A stretch of DNA of 64,000 nt from positions 298,350,452 through 298,414,451 of the forward strand of contig OY856186.1 of the NCBI GenBank assembly GCA_963693315.1, given 5' to 3'. The position numbers and the translations under genes were made by a program. Shown one piece after another: positions 34,617-46,534 of the stretch. The notes under the pieces were generated by a model. That model was not told where the DNA came from. It did not search any database and saw only the letters and a program-made list of their open reading frames with translations. Position 1 is the first letter of the stretch. Each line of letters opens with the position of its first letter. Origin of the DNA: Diogma glabrata (lineage: Eukaryota > Arthropoda > Insecta > Diptera > Cylindrotomidae).

Positions 34617-34854
34617 TGTAGAGCCGGCTGTATATATGTTCACTTAAAATTTTTAAAAACATCAACTCGAAAGATAATGTTTATTTGACATTATAAAATC
34701 GCTAATTAATGCCTACATAATAATACCCACAAAAACAGGTCTATTTTTATTACATTGCGATTACTAATACATTGTAATATATTCTCATGTACGTACACAA
34801 TATTTTTTTGAAAGCGATTGCGATCTTGCTTAAATCGTATTCCATAATCGGCAT
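34617..34854. other. AT-rich spacer
   Basis: No supportable feature lies between two foldback elements. Confidence 0.4.
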
Positions 34855-35360
34855 CCAGAACTAGTTGTGCACTTTTTCCTTTTCTGAAGAACTACCTAGT
34901 TTTATTATCAGTTATTTTTGAGTTTTACTCATATCGTCGCTTTAATAATGAAACAACGTATTCGCAAAAGTGTAGTTTCGAGATAATTGGGTTTAAAGAT
35001 TTTTCGATTTTCTGATTTTCGTAAACTCGGCAGCACTATTGAATGAATAAAAATATTGAAAAAAAAATGTCTGCCAATTAATCTTGACTAATTTCCCTAC
35101 AGCATATTAAAATTTCACATTGGTACCTGCTGGCTTTTCTACCTAATAAGAGGTGAAAAGTCAATCAGGTACCTTATACATATCTTATTTTATATCTCAT
35201 ATACGTTATTTCATTTTGCATAAAAGTACGATTAAGTACTACACTTTTGCGAATACGTTGTTTCATTATTAAAGCGACGATATGAGTAAAACTCAAAAAT
35301 AACTGATAATAAAACTAGGTAGTTCTTCAGAAAAGGAAAAAGTGCACAACTAGTTCTGGA
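34855..35360. mobile_element. Foldback element 4 with ~121-bp arms
   Basis: The left arm 34855-34975 (CCAGAACTAGTTGTGCACTT to TTCGCAAAAGTGTAGT) is the near-perfect complement of 35238-35360. About 260 bp of spacer separates them. A partial copy of the arm (ATTATTAAAGCGACGATATG) recurs at 35750-35769, so the sequence is dispersed. Confidence 0.8.
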
Positions 35361-35886
35361 AGTCTAAAACTAATTATTATTAAACTAACGCATAATATTC
35401 TTACAATTTTTTATTTATATGAACCGGCATATCATGTAGTAATGAATGATGCTTATACAATATTTTAGATTTACCATTTCGTGTGGCGATCGTAATGTAT
35501 GTAAAGTATACGACACTGATTTTACCCAAGTTATTATTCTGTAGGAATTGAAATATAGTACATGCATTTACGCTGTTTCAATATTTAACCGAATTCAAAT
35601 TTGCATGTACGTTAATTAACAATATATTAATTTTCAACCCCAGTTATAAAAAAATTGGAAAATGTTAAAATGCCACTTTATAGACATCCTTATGGGGAAT
35701 GCAGCGCACCCATTATATAAAAACAACGTATATATGGCATACGTTATTTCATTATTAAAGCGACGATATGTCCTATGACAAAAAGTATAAACAACAAACT
35801 TTAAATCAAAACATTATAAATATAATGCAGCATCATATTAATAATTTAATTTTATGCTAAACGAAAAAAACTATTAACCTTTCCCG

Positions 35887-37297
35887 GGGGTCGATTCTGA
35901 TCGGTTTTGACATTTTTAAATCAAATTTTAGCCTATTTTAGACAGAAAGTTGTCTAACTACTCTCCAAAAAATATTTTTCCACCTGGCAACATTTTCGTT
36001 AAGTTTTCGTTAAATTTAGATTTCTCTACAATTTAGACAACAATTTTAATAATTATTTAACACTACCAAAATAGGACGAGCTAAATTATTTGTTTACAAA
36101 ATTTGTATTGTTAACCTTATTGTTTACTAAAATTTTTATAAAAAAATTAAGTGTTTAAAAATTGAAATCTATATTTGATTAATTTTTGTAAGAAAATGGT
36201 AAGTTTCACAATTATATATGTATTTTATTATATTAATATTTCGAATTTGTTGTGTTGAATATAGATACATAATAAATTTCACTAATAAAATTAAAATAAA
36301 AACGCCAAATTCTTGTTAACTATTAGTTTTTATTTACTATATACGTATTTCGAAAGCTATGCATTCATCGACAGTAGTATATATCAAAACTGTAGTATAC
36401 AGTAGTATATATCAGTTTTGATATATACTACTGTCGATGAAAGCATAGCTTTCGAAATACGTATATAGTAAATAAAAACTATTAGTTAACAAGAAATTGG
36501 CGTTTTTATTTTAATTTTATTAGTGAAATTTATTATAATACTTGTTAAGTTTGAACAAACAAAATTATTAAAATGTAAGATAGATACATATTATTTATTT
36601 ATAAATTTGATGTTATTTGTAAGAAAATGTTTAAAGCAAATGTTTGTTTTATTATATTCAATTCCTAGTTTACGGTCCATTAAAAAATTATGTTTTGTTT
36701 TATTTGTTTTTTCTTGAGAAGCTTATCATCAAGTATATAAATATTTTAGTATCTTCTGAGCTGGAGTTGGTAAGTTTATATAACCAACACAGCGACTTAC
36801 TATAAGGTCGCTTTAGAGTTCACAATTCTGCACAGTTGAGAAGATTCAAATTTCTTTTAATTGATACCTAAAAGAATGGATGAATAATAATGAAAATGAT
36901 AAATATTAAACACTTTGAAAAATAAAAAAAACTTACTTTTCAATGATTTTAAATAGATTTTTATATAGTTTATATAGTTTTTATATTATAATTTCACTTT
37001 ATTTAAATTCACCGTGTTTACGTGTTTGTTACAATTCACTTTAACACATAAAAATTAAATTAAATTTACTTAGAACAACTAAATAAAATATAAAGTTATA
37101 TTAACTAAAACCAAACAAATTTTATTAAATCCAAACGTCAAACGTCAAAATATATAAATTGTATGAAATTATTTCAGACAAACGTTTTTCGTTTAGTTTT
37201 TGTGTTGTGCGAATCAAGTAAAGACAAATTTTATTTTAACCTGTTTTAGACAACAGTTTTCAACAACAGTTGTCAAATCCGATCAGAATCGACACCC
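35887..37297. mobile_element. 1.4-kb element with ~24-bp TIRs
   Basis: GGGGTCGATTCTGATCGG (from 35887) is matched by the inverse CCGATCAGAATCGACACCC (37279-37297), and subterminal AAAACAG/TTTTAGACAA words are also symmetrical. No transposase was recognised; frames are short. A 264-bp palindrome sits inside. The target duplication is not clear. Confidence 0.6.
36271..36534. repeat. 264-bp near-perfect palindrome
   Basis: AATAAATTTCACTAATAAAA at the left is mirrored by TTTTATTAGTGAAATTTATT at the right, and arms of about 130 bp meet near 36402. Each arm carries the block ATGA-x-GCATAGCTTTCGAAAT, so two copies of a hammerhead-like core lie head to head (see findings). Confidence 0.8.
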
Positions 37298-37299
37298 TG

Positions 37300-38605
37300 A
37301 ACTAACAATCATACATCTAACAAAAATAAAACATGCTGATTTATGGTATGTAGGAGGGGGCTACTGCCAGTTTTTTTGGACATGTATAAAACTAAGTGGA
37401 CAATATATAAAACTAAAATTAAAAATTAAAAGTTTTTGTTTTTGAACTAAATAAAAAAATTTATTTTATGTAATATTAAACTAAATAAATAAATGTTTTA
37501 ACATATTGGTTACAAATAGGTTAATCCAATATTAACAACATATACTATGTTTCCATTACCGAGATAACCGGGATTATCTCGGATTATCTCGTCATGGAAA
37601 CGGAGTTTTCGTTAAATTTCTTAACTCACCTTAACTCAACGAAAGTAGGGCGATTAGAGAAGGTTAACAAAAATATCATGGAAACGAAAAAAGCGGGATA
37701 CGACCAAAAAAAAAAAAATAGTGACTTTCCTGACCTGACCAGAGGACCAAACGATTCCATATCTCAAACATTGTAAAATCAATATTTAGAGAGCTAGAAT
37801 CCTGGAGGTGTTATTTTCGTTACGCAAACCCATGAGATCTATATAAAACTTTTGTATGAAAATGCTGCAAACGCATTCGGGCTTACTTGAATATGGAAAG
37901 CATAAGTTATTTTCCAAATTTGATACAGGAATCGGGGCGGATATCAATGGATCGTTGAACAACTGTTTTTTGAAACTTCAATAGCACTCAGTTCTAACAT
38001 TCTATTTTGTTGAAACTTACAGCATAAGGTTTTTGTGATGTTTATAGTAATTTTGCAACTTCCGGTTTGTCACTTTCGGATAAATAGCTTTTTTCATTCT
38101 TATAAGGATATCATACCAACAGTCACAGTTATTAAGTATTTTTGACGAATTTTTGTAAAAACGTTTCACTTAATTCGAAAAAGAACAAACCAGCCTTTGA
38201 GGCATCTTGTGCAAAGCGGTCGGTGTCCATCAAACAAATGCTGATTTTTTAACTCACCGATATGTTAGGTTGTTGCGTTTGAGATGATTTTCGATATCGA
38301 TATTTCAATTATATCTTCACGTTTCAATACCTTCTAAACCTGTCTAGACAGATTTAAGTTCACAGTCTGTATGTGTATGTGTGTTATCCTGATTAAATGT
38401 AAATAATCTGTATTTTTGTTATAAAAATCCTTGACTTTAAAATTGTGCTAATATTCACTTTTTGGTGGCTTTTTTAAAAGTGTGTTTTAATTATTTTTTT
38501 GTAATTTTTCGTTTGTTATTTTAATTTATGTTCTGTAAAACATATCTTTAGACAATGCAATTAAAATATATTGTATAACTTTAACGCCTCCAAATAGGTC
38601 GTAAA
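37300..38605. other. Non-coding stretch with a small TIR-like motif
   Basis: GTTTCCATTACCGAGATAAC and CTCGTCATGGAAAC near 37549-37602 form a short inverted pair, and ATCATGGAAACG recurs at 37675. No gene is supported. A 60-codon open frame at 37594 is not recognisable. Confidence 0.4.
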
Positions 38606-38611
38606 GTAAAT

Positions 38612-39290
38612 GTGGTGTTTCAGTATACATTATTCAGCAATTGGTTAGTTTTTAATCTTACGGAAAGTTCTTTGTGTGACCCCGTAGGTCACAATCCCAC
38701 CCCATTATCACCCCACCCCGTTATTCATGAATTTGCTGTTGACGAAAAAGGTTTTAACATGTCAAAATCACTTGGTAATGTAATTTCTCCTAATGAAGTT
38801 GTTAAATCATTTGGCACAGATCCACTAAGGTGGTGGGTTGCATCACACGGTAGCCCATCAAAAAGTGTATAAGAAAATCGCAGTGTTCTTAAATACATTT
38901 TAGGAGTAGTAGAACAACTGAAAAATAATAAAAACGAATAGAAATGAAAATGAATTAAAAGTTTTGGACAAGTCGATTTTATACTCTCTTGGAAACTTTG
39001 ATTATCAAGTAATTGTTTCAATGTCATAACAAAATTTAAATGTTATACCCTTCTTTTTGCAGATCTCAAATAAGTATAAATCTTATCATTTCAATCGAGT
39101 TACAACCTCTATTGTAAATTTTGTTAATAACGATCTTTCGACATCTTATTTATATTTGGTGAAAAATCATTTGTATTGCGTTACAAAAACTGAAATCAAT
39201 AATTTATAAATATCTTTTACTTAATTTTACAAGTATTATGCAAAAATCTATGGCCTATTACACCATTTCTAGTAGAAGAAGTGTAGTCAT
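38612..39290 (+). pseudogene. Mitochondrial isoleucyl-tRNA synthetase (IARS2)-like fragment
   Basis: The block [20 protein letters not shown] followed by [15 protein letters not shown] carries the KMSKS-type catalytic signature (here NMSKS) and the following LRWW segment of class I Ile-tRNA synthetases, which charge tRNA-Ile. Later pieces (NELKVLDKSILYSLGNFDYQ, then after a 55-bp GT...TTTTTGCAG intron NKYKSYHFNRV and YLYLVKNHLYCV, and finally ITPFLVEEV) follow the anticodon-domain order. A TAA after SPSKSV, a frameshift near 38925, and further shifts disable it. The retained intron argues for a genomic fragment, not a processed copy. The N-terminal two thirds are not seen. Confidence 0.72.
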
Positions 39291-39299
39291 ATTAAAAAA

Positions 39300-41078
39300 A
39301 AACCAACAATTTAAAGCATAATTGGCATATGAATACAAAATCAAATGAAAATAAATTAAAACTACAAAATACCATGCTGTTCTTCTAAATCCAACATAAA
39401 ATTATCAATACAGAAAAAACAATCTAATCTTTTGTATCATACCAAAAAATTAAAGTTTTTCAATAAGTTTGTTTGTTTGTTTTCTAAATAAATAATATAT
39501 GAATCAAATTGAACCTCAGAAAATCTCTCAACCCTCATAAAAAATATTGAAATACCTTACAAATAAAACCATACATCAGCTTCGTTTTATATCCTAAACC
39601 ACCTTCAATATACTCTTCTGCCAACGAAACCAATAAATAAATCAAAACAGGAAAAAAATTTACAAATGCTGTTTCCTTATATATATGATATATTTGTTTT
39701 GAACTTAACTCAAAAGAAGGGATCGCGAAAAATAATTTTTTCTGTTTTATATTTAAGTGCTTATTTCGGGTACAATGGCAGTTTACATTTCCTTGCCTAA
39801 CTCAATAAAGAAATAAATTCAATAATAATTTATACTATTTTTATCTTTTTTCAAATGAATTTACAACAAGGACCATAAGTTTACTTTAGGTTGTTAATTA
39901 ATCTTGTCTTTATAAAGCAAGACAAACACTTAATTTTCGCTTAAAAATCAAGTGAGTAAACCTGTAAACAATGTGTTTTTTTACATAACGATGTATTATA
40001 TGCAATTTATGATCCAGACAGTATCACTTTCAGCCTTCTTTTCATTTTTAAAACAATTCATCTCCATTAGAATTATTAAGAATTCTTTCTCCCTTATTTT
40101 TTATAAGGATTTGTTGTAACGTTCACCCTCGTTTAAACAAATTTAAAATAAGAAAGTTATTATTTGTGATGATATATGTGGTTTTAATATAAACAAAACA
40201 AATTATATTTTTAAATATTTCAAAACGAATGATTATTGTGAAGTTTGAAAGTGTTCATATATTTCTTAAAGAATATCAGTAATTGTGGATGAAAAAATGT
40301 AAAATGGAGTTGATAAGTAATTAGTTTAAGTTGGTTGGTTATACCTGATTTTGTATCTTGAGATACAAAACCGCCCCATTATTTCACACAAACATAATTA
40401 ATTCTTATATGTTGATGTCCCACAATTGTTACTCAACAACAAATATTTAAATTGACTGTAAAATCTTCGTTAGATATTTATCCTTTACTTGTAAAATTAT
40501 TATTAACCTATCCTCGTAAATAATCTTCAACTCAACCCTTTTTGGGGATTTATTTTTACAGAAAATATGTTTAATTCAATTAATATAATTAAGTGTTGTG
40601 CAACAGGTGCCAGAAACATACATAACTGAAAATATTCGCTAATTTTCTTTATGAGTTTTAACAATCAATTTGAATCATTTTTTGTTACTCTGTTTTTTTT
40701 TAATGAATGTATCCAAACTTGATGCAAAGCTCGAAGAAGAGAAGAGGGATTTTGTTCAATTTTAAAATCCAATTTCTGTAACTTTGTTCACATATACCAT
40801 TTTCACCGCGTTACTGTTTGTTGTCTTACGGACGTAAATCACAAATATATTTTTTCTACTCCTATCACAGTAAACTCCTATCGCAATAGACATAGTAAAC
40901 TCCTATCGCTTCCTACTCCTATCGCAATATTTTCCTTCGCATGAAAATTGCTATTTACTGCGCTAGGTATGTAATATACTATTAGCTGTTCAGTAGTATA
41001 GCTAACTACTAACAGAACGACCATTAGATGCTCGGTTTACCTAAAACGTATCTGACACCCCTCGCCACTTTTTAATAC
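39300..41078. other. AT-rich stretch with short local repeats
   Basis: No gene is supported. CTCCTATCGCAAT-type words recur near 40860-40930, and a TTTTGTATCTTGAGATACAAAA hairpin-like sequence lies near 40350-40372. Confidence 0.45.
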
Positions 41079-41313
41079 GGTATATTTAGGGCTCGTAAAA
41101 TACTCGAACATTAAGTATCCGGGTATCGAGTAGTTATTTTACTCAAATACCCGGGTACCCGGGTAACCCGGGTATTTGGATAATTAAAACAAAACAAATT
41201 TTCAATAGTTCATTTGTAGATATTTAATTCAATTAATATTTGTATTTATTTAATTCAATTAATTTAATTCTTAAAAATATGTTAAACGTTAAATGAAATC
41301 AAATTTTATAGAG

Positions 41314-41869
41314 TAAGAGCCCGCGACGGCCAGACCTTCGTTATTTTATAAAAGCTGAAAGTTTTTCTGCGCATACCCCCTAGTCAGGTAGGAACGATTA
41401 GCGACATATGAAGTTTGGATCATGGTGGCTTTGGCAGGGAGCAGGTAACAAAGGGGCCTCCAAAGTTTCGTGAAATTATAAAAGGCAATTTTTTATATAT
41501 TCTTCGGGATAGTATTAGAAGTCACGTCACCCATTGCCAGACACTTACTATCGTGGTAACCCCCTGCCAGACACCCTTAAATTTAAACAAATTGATGAAG
41601 TTTAAGGTTATCTGGCAGGGGGTTGCCAATATAGTAAGTGTCTGGCAATGGGTGACGTGACTTCTAATACTATCCCGAAGAATATATAAAATAATTACCT
41701 GCTATACTTTCACGAAACTTTAGAGACCCCTTTATTACCTGCTCCCTGCCAAAGCCACCATGATCCAAACTTCATATATCGCTAATCGTTCCTACCTGAG
41801 TAGGGGGTATGCGAAGAGAAACTTTCAGCTTTTATAAAATAACGAAGGTCTGGCCGTCGCGGGCTCTTA
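41314..41869. mobile_element. Nested foldback element (556 bp)
   Basis: TAAGAGCCCGCGACGGCCAG at the left is mirrored by CTGGCCGTCGCGGGCTCTTA at the right; arms of about 270 bp meet near 41592. Matched blocks include GATCATGGTGGCTTTGGCAG and CTGGCAGGGGGTT. It is richer in G+C than the host element, and the arms are about 93-95 percent alike. It lies between the hAT terminus and the transposase C-terminus. Confidence 0.82.
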
Positions 41870-41894
41870 GTCTATTATAATAATATAACATTTA

Positions 41895-42470
41895 CTATAA
41901 CTTTTTGTTTATGAAATAGTATTTTAAAAATATTAAGCCATTGAGTGTGGAAGGAGCTAACGAACTGCGAATTTTGGTTATTATATTGTCGGCTACTGAA
42001 AACACCCGTTCGTATGCGGTTGATGTAGGATTTATAGTAAGCAATGAAGCATACAGATTATCTAACATTTGGTTTCGCTTACTTCCATTTGTCTCCATAA
42101 ATCGAAGGGATTGCTCAACATTTAAATTTTCGCTTTTTTCTTTGGTTTTAGTTATATATGATGAAAGACAATGCAGTAGCTCATTATATACTGATGTTTG
42201 TTCCCACTCTCCATCAGAAGAACTTGAGCTTTGATCTGCAACTACGATGTTGTTTTCATTCGAGTATAGATGTAATAATAATTGATGAGCAAGCTGCTTT
42301 GTAGACATTTTTGTTGCTTAGCTTAAAAACTCATTGCCTTTTGGAAAAATACCATGATGCAAATATAACAATAATATTATTATATCCTTTTGTCGACGTC
42401 CATCAACTTCGTTTTTCAAATTTTTATATAGTTCACGAGAAAGAGGTGTACTAATCTCGTTTATTTTTTT
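41895..42470 (-). pseudogene. hAT transposase, C-terminal part with dimerisation domain
   Basis: The open frame 42308-41895 ends with NPTSTAYERVFSVADNIITK followed by RSSLAPSTLNGLIFLKYYF, the hATC dimerisation signature. Upstream, across one TAA (near 42323), the same frame reads ISTPLSRELYKNLKNEV and IILLLYLHHGIFPKGNEF. The N-terminal BED finger and the catalytic Asp region are absent, probably lost when the element was shortened to 1.76 kb. It could supply no activity on its own. Confidence 0.8.
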
Positions 42471-42567
42471 TTTAGAATGTAATTATTTTAGTTAAATTAA
42501 GTTAAAGTTAAGTTAGTTAAAAAATTTTAATTATAAAAATAATGGAAATTAAACAATCGGAAAAAAA

Positions 42568-42669
42568 ATGTATTGTCGTTTGTGTGGGAGTACTCAGGAA
42601 TCTCTCAAGGATCTACATTTTAAGGTCATAGAAGTATTTCTAAAAGATCTAGGTTCATTCATTTTCTGA
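42568..42669 (+). CDS. 33-codon frame starting with a ZAD-like CxxC
   Basis: MYCRLCGSTQESLKDL begins like a ZAD zinc finger (CRLC pattern) from insect C2H2 proteins, but the second Cys pair is missing and a stop follows after 33 codons. It runs opposite to the hAT transposase and inside the element's ends. It may be a captured exon start or chance. Confidence 0.25.
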   Translation: MYCRLCGSTQESLKDLHFKVIEVFLKDLGSFIF

Positions 42670-42859
42670 AACATATATTTTTTGAAAGTATTTTTTGGAC
42701 AAATCAGGAAAAGCGACAGTGAGCGTCATAAGAACTTTGTTTTTGTAATACCCGGGTACTCGAAGCTATTACCCGGATATTCGAGTAGTAAAATTTTTGG
42801 CCAAATACCCGGGTACCCGGTTATCCAATACCCGAGTATACGAGCCCTAGGTATATTAA

Positions 42860-44505
42860 AATTTTAAACAAATGCGTTTGCAAATATGCCAATTATAAGA
42901 ATACTATGTAGCTCCAATTTCTTTCATGAGACTGTTACAAGCACAAACTACAATTTCACATTTTTAATCTAGAACCTGAACATTCACTACCAAATATTTC
43001 TGCAAAACCCATTTTTTTTTTATTTAGCATGACATATTTAGCACACTATATAAGAAATATTCATTAATTCAGACTCTTTGAATATTCGAAGATACCATGT
43101 GAACTGTAGTGATAATTAATATTAAATTTTGTGACAAAACGCGACTAAACAAGTTGTTTGTTGCAGTCTCCCACCGAAACATACTTCATATCTTTTACAT
43201 TTTACCAATTGAAGAAGAAATTGTGATTTATTTGGTTCTGAAAGCCAGGAATCTATTATGCCGAGTCATGATACAATTTGCCGAGTCACGATACAAGTGT
43301 TATTTTGAATTATGAAATCAGTTTAAGTAAAATTGAATTTTATTATAAAAAAATAATAAAATTATTTAATATCTGACTTAAATTTATTTTCTACTTGTTT
43401 TATTAAAACTATATTTTCAACACAATTTATTTGATAAATACCTGAACTTTCTTTTTCAAGTTTAGGTATTCCTTTGAATTTAAAACTTTAATATAATTGT
43501 TTGTTTTTAAAGAAAGCTCTGCACTTCGTTCTATATCAAAGTTTAAAATTTTGTATTGATTTAATATATTTAAATTATTTAATTTTTAAATTTGTTGTTC
43601 CTCAATTAATAGAATCAGTTTTGAATTAAAATACAGTATTTGTTATTAAATTAATATATTTCGAAATAGACCCATGTTCAGTATTATAAAAACTAACAAT
43701 TGCATTATAAAACAAATAAAATAAATATATGACATTTATATAAACAAAAAGAGAAATATAAATTTAACATAAGCTATTATGTTAGAATTAATTTAAAAAA
43801 ATCGTAGTCTAGTGTAACTGTTAAGTTTTAAAACATTCGAATTAAATTATAATAATTATTTGAAAAATCTTTTTTGTCACTTTTTGCAAATATAAATGTA
43901 AATTATTTATTTCTTTTAATTTAATGTATTTATTTTTCAATAAATACTAAAGCATTTATTACCGAATATTTAACCTAACCAGTTTATATAATTATATTAA
44001 TAATTCAACTTAACCAGTTTTAAATTTTCTATTCAAATTTAAATAATTTTTTCGAGCAACTTATAATTTTTTTTTAAATTCAAATACAATGAAATTTAAG
44101 CTACTCACAATTTTAATTTATTAGTTTATTTTTTATTTTAAGTCTTTTATTTATTTTTATTAAATCAATAATAAACGATATATCGGCACATCACCGTTCT
44201 CAAGTTGAAAAAAGATAGTGTTTTCTAATTTTATGGTGTTTACTAATTATATAGTTAAGCTGTTAATTTTCTATAAAATACTATTGTAATACATTAAAAA
44301 CTACATTGTTGCACACTACTACTTTCTATATTATCTTGTTTACTTTTGATAGTAGTAATAAATCCTTTAATATTGCACTATGATAATTATAAATAAATCA
44401 AAACTTTTTGCAGTTGAATTATAAATTTAAACGGGAGAAGATGTGAATTTCGATTTGACAATTTATTAATTCTTTCTATTAAGTTCTGGCAATTAATTCA
44501 ACCTT
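42860..44505. other. AT-rich non-coding stretch
   Basis: No gene is seen. GCCGAGTCATGATACAA and GCCGAGTCACGATACAA at about 43260 and 43279 are a local duplication; the rest is A/T-rich. Confidence 0.5.
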
Positions 44506-44513
44506 TATCCTTT

Positions 44514-46182
44514 ATAGTACGGGCGGTGGCGTTACATTTGTAGGAGTCATTACATACCGACTGAATTTCATTTTGAGAGTTGTTCAATGTTCATATATTA
44601 ACAAAATGAGCGTCAGTCGTCGGAGGTGGGGCTAAATGTGGCAGCATGCGAAAACCGGTAAAAAAAGTTTGGTCCTAGTATTTTCATACCGCTCCAAAAT
44701 TTGTGAGATGATATTTTAGATTATTTTTAACAAAAAAACAATCGTCAGCTGTATTGAAGAGGGTGGGTTATAGGTCAGTCACGTATATGAACCATTCTGA
44801 AAACTTGTAAATATAAATTCATTTTATACCTTATGCAATTCATGCAGCTGAATTTTCATACTTTTAAAATAATAAAGAAAACCGTCAGCTGTATTTTTAA
44901 CGGGGGAAAGACCGTCAGCCAGTGTCATAACATGCTGCGTGCTCAGTGCATCTCAGTTCATCATAGTCACTTTGCAAATAAACTGACTATCTTTATACTT
45001 ACAAACGTACGCTGACGACCATTTTTATTTATTTAATAAAATAAAATTACTTTTTATATGAATATTAATCAGTATTATATTAATTTAATATACGCACAGT
45101 AGTGTATATTATAACTTAAACATCGTTTTAATAAATTTTTCATACTTTTTTATTTTTGAAAATCTTATTTTCTATTTTATTAAGGATCTTCAAAATATAT
45201 AAGGAAGCTTATCTTAACGTTTACAACATATAAATTTATTTATTAATTTAATTCTTCTGTGGCGTCGGTTTTGTCATCATCAATTTGTTCGCAACTTTCA
45301 TCGGAGCTGTCAATTTGTGCCGGTTCAAATTCGTCTGCATCATCTTTTTCGGTATCTGATAGTCCATCGCTTTCGAAGTTTCCTGTAAAAGTAAATAGTG
45401 CAAACCTTAGATCTATATCAACATTTTTTCCCATATGTTATAAAAGGTATAAATAAATACCTGTAGGATTCTCATCGATAATTATAGCACCAGTTATTGT
45501 CGGTGGGACTTGATCACCATCAAACCACTTAAAAATATACTTATTATTTAAAAAGTTATTATTTAAAAGTGACACTTTACGGTCACAATCAAGTCAATCA
45601 CAGTAATAAAGTACCTCTTTAGGCGAATAAAAAAGTCATTTTATTGATTAAAAAAAATTAAAAATCGTTTTCAGCTGTACGTTTGTAAGTGAAAAGATCG
45701 TCAGTTTATTTGCAAAGTGACTATGATGAACTGCGATGTACTGAGCGCGCAGCATATTATGACACTGGCTGACGGTCTTTTCCCCGTTAAAAATACAGCT
45801 GACGGTTTTCTTTATTATTTTAAAAGTATGAAAATTCAGCTGCATGAATTGCGTAAGGAATAGGTAAAATGAATTTATATTTACAAGTTTTCAGAATGGT
45901 TCATTTACGTGACTGACGTATAACGCACCCTCTTCAATACAGCTGACGATTGTTTTTTTGTTAAAAATAATCTAAAATATCATCTCACAAATTTTGGAGC
46001 GGTATGAAAATACTAGGACCAAACTTTTTTTACCGACTTTCGCATGCTACCACCCTTAGCCCCACCGCGGGTCCGACGACTGACGCTCATTTTGTTAATA
46101 TATGAACATTGAACAACTCTCAAAATGAAATTCAGTCGGTATGAAATGACTCCTACAAATGTAACGCCACCTCCCGTACTAT
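44514..46182. mobile_element. Long-TIR element, 1669 bp with ~510-bp inverted arms
   Basis: The left arm 44514-45025 (ATAGTACGGGCGGTGGCGTT onward) is mirrored by the right arm 45655-46182, with about 95 percent identity by eye. The arms contain repeated CCGTCAGCTGTAT/CGTCAGCTGTATT motifs at four points. About 630 bp of single-copy DNA lies between them, including a small spliced ORF. Long arms are typical of foldback, MULE and Galileo/P-type elements; the superfamily cannot be set from what is left. No clear target duplication was seen beyond a symmetrical TA context. Confidence 0.75.
45243..45540 (-). CDS. Spliced acidic C-terminal exon pair inside the long-TIR element
   Basis: Exon 1 (to 45461) reads KWFDGDQVPPTITGAIIIDE then NPTG, ending in a GTATTT donor. 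After a 78-bp intron with a TTTTACAG acceptor, exon 2 (45382-45243) reads NFESDGLSDTEKDDADEFEP and continues acidic to a stop after EELN. The tail is very rich in Asp and Glu. It is probably the remaining C-terminus of the element's transposase or passenger gene, the rest having been deleted. I do not recognise the family. Confidence 0.45.
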
Positions 46183-46415
46183 TACGATTTTACTACAACC
46201 CAAAAAACGCTTTTTTCTATGCGAAAAGTAAACTCACTTGTGTAAAAAAATAACAAATTATAGTTGCTATGGTTTTTCATATAATTTTACAAAGTATTTT
46301 AAACAACGTAACCATGAAAAAATAGAATATGAATTTGATTGTTTTGATGTCGATTTATAACTTTATAATTTATAGTAAATATCGATTATATATTAGTATC
46401 ATAGAAAAAATTGCA

Positions 46416-46533
46416 TTTCCTACGCGAGATAAAAACGTTTTTCGTTCGTAAACATGTCTCACTCGACGCTAGCGCGTCTCGTGAACAAATGTTTACTCAC
46501 GAAAAAAACAATGTTTTCATCTCTTGTAGGAAA
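46416..46533. repeat. Imperfect palindrome A (118 bp)
   Basis: TTTCCTACGCGAGATAAAAA is mirrored by the end ATGTTTTCATCTCTTGTAGG, and inside it TTCGTTCGTAAACATGTCTC pairs with GTGAACAAATGTTTACTCAC. The centre is ACTCGACGCTAGCGCGTCTC. It is of the same type as palindromes B-D. Confidence 0.65.
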
Positions 46534-46534
46534 A

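Larger units (their letters stand above)
41087..42849. mobile_element. hAT element, 1763 bp, with 8-bp target duplication
   Basis: The termini TAGGGCTCGTAAAATACTCG (left) and CCGAGTATACGAGCCCTA (right) are inverted repeats. The octamer GGTATATT flanks both ends (41079-41086, 42850-42857). Subterminal CCCGGGTA-type repeats are dense on both sides. Internally there is a broken transposase (minus), a nested foldback and a small zinc-ribbon-like frame. Confidence 0.88.

Noticed and set aside
44833..45845. Two nearly identical small ORFs (60 and 65 codons) in opposite directions
   Set aside because: They are the same sequence in the two long inverted arms; no conserved protein is evident.
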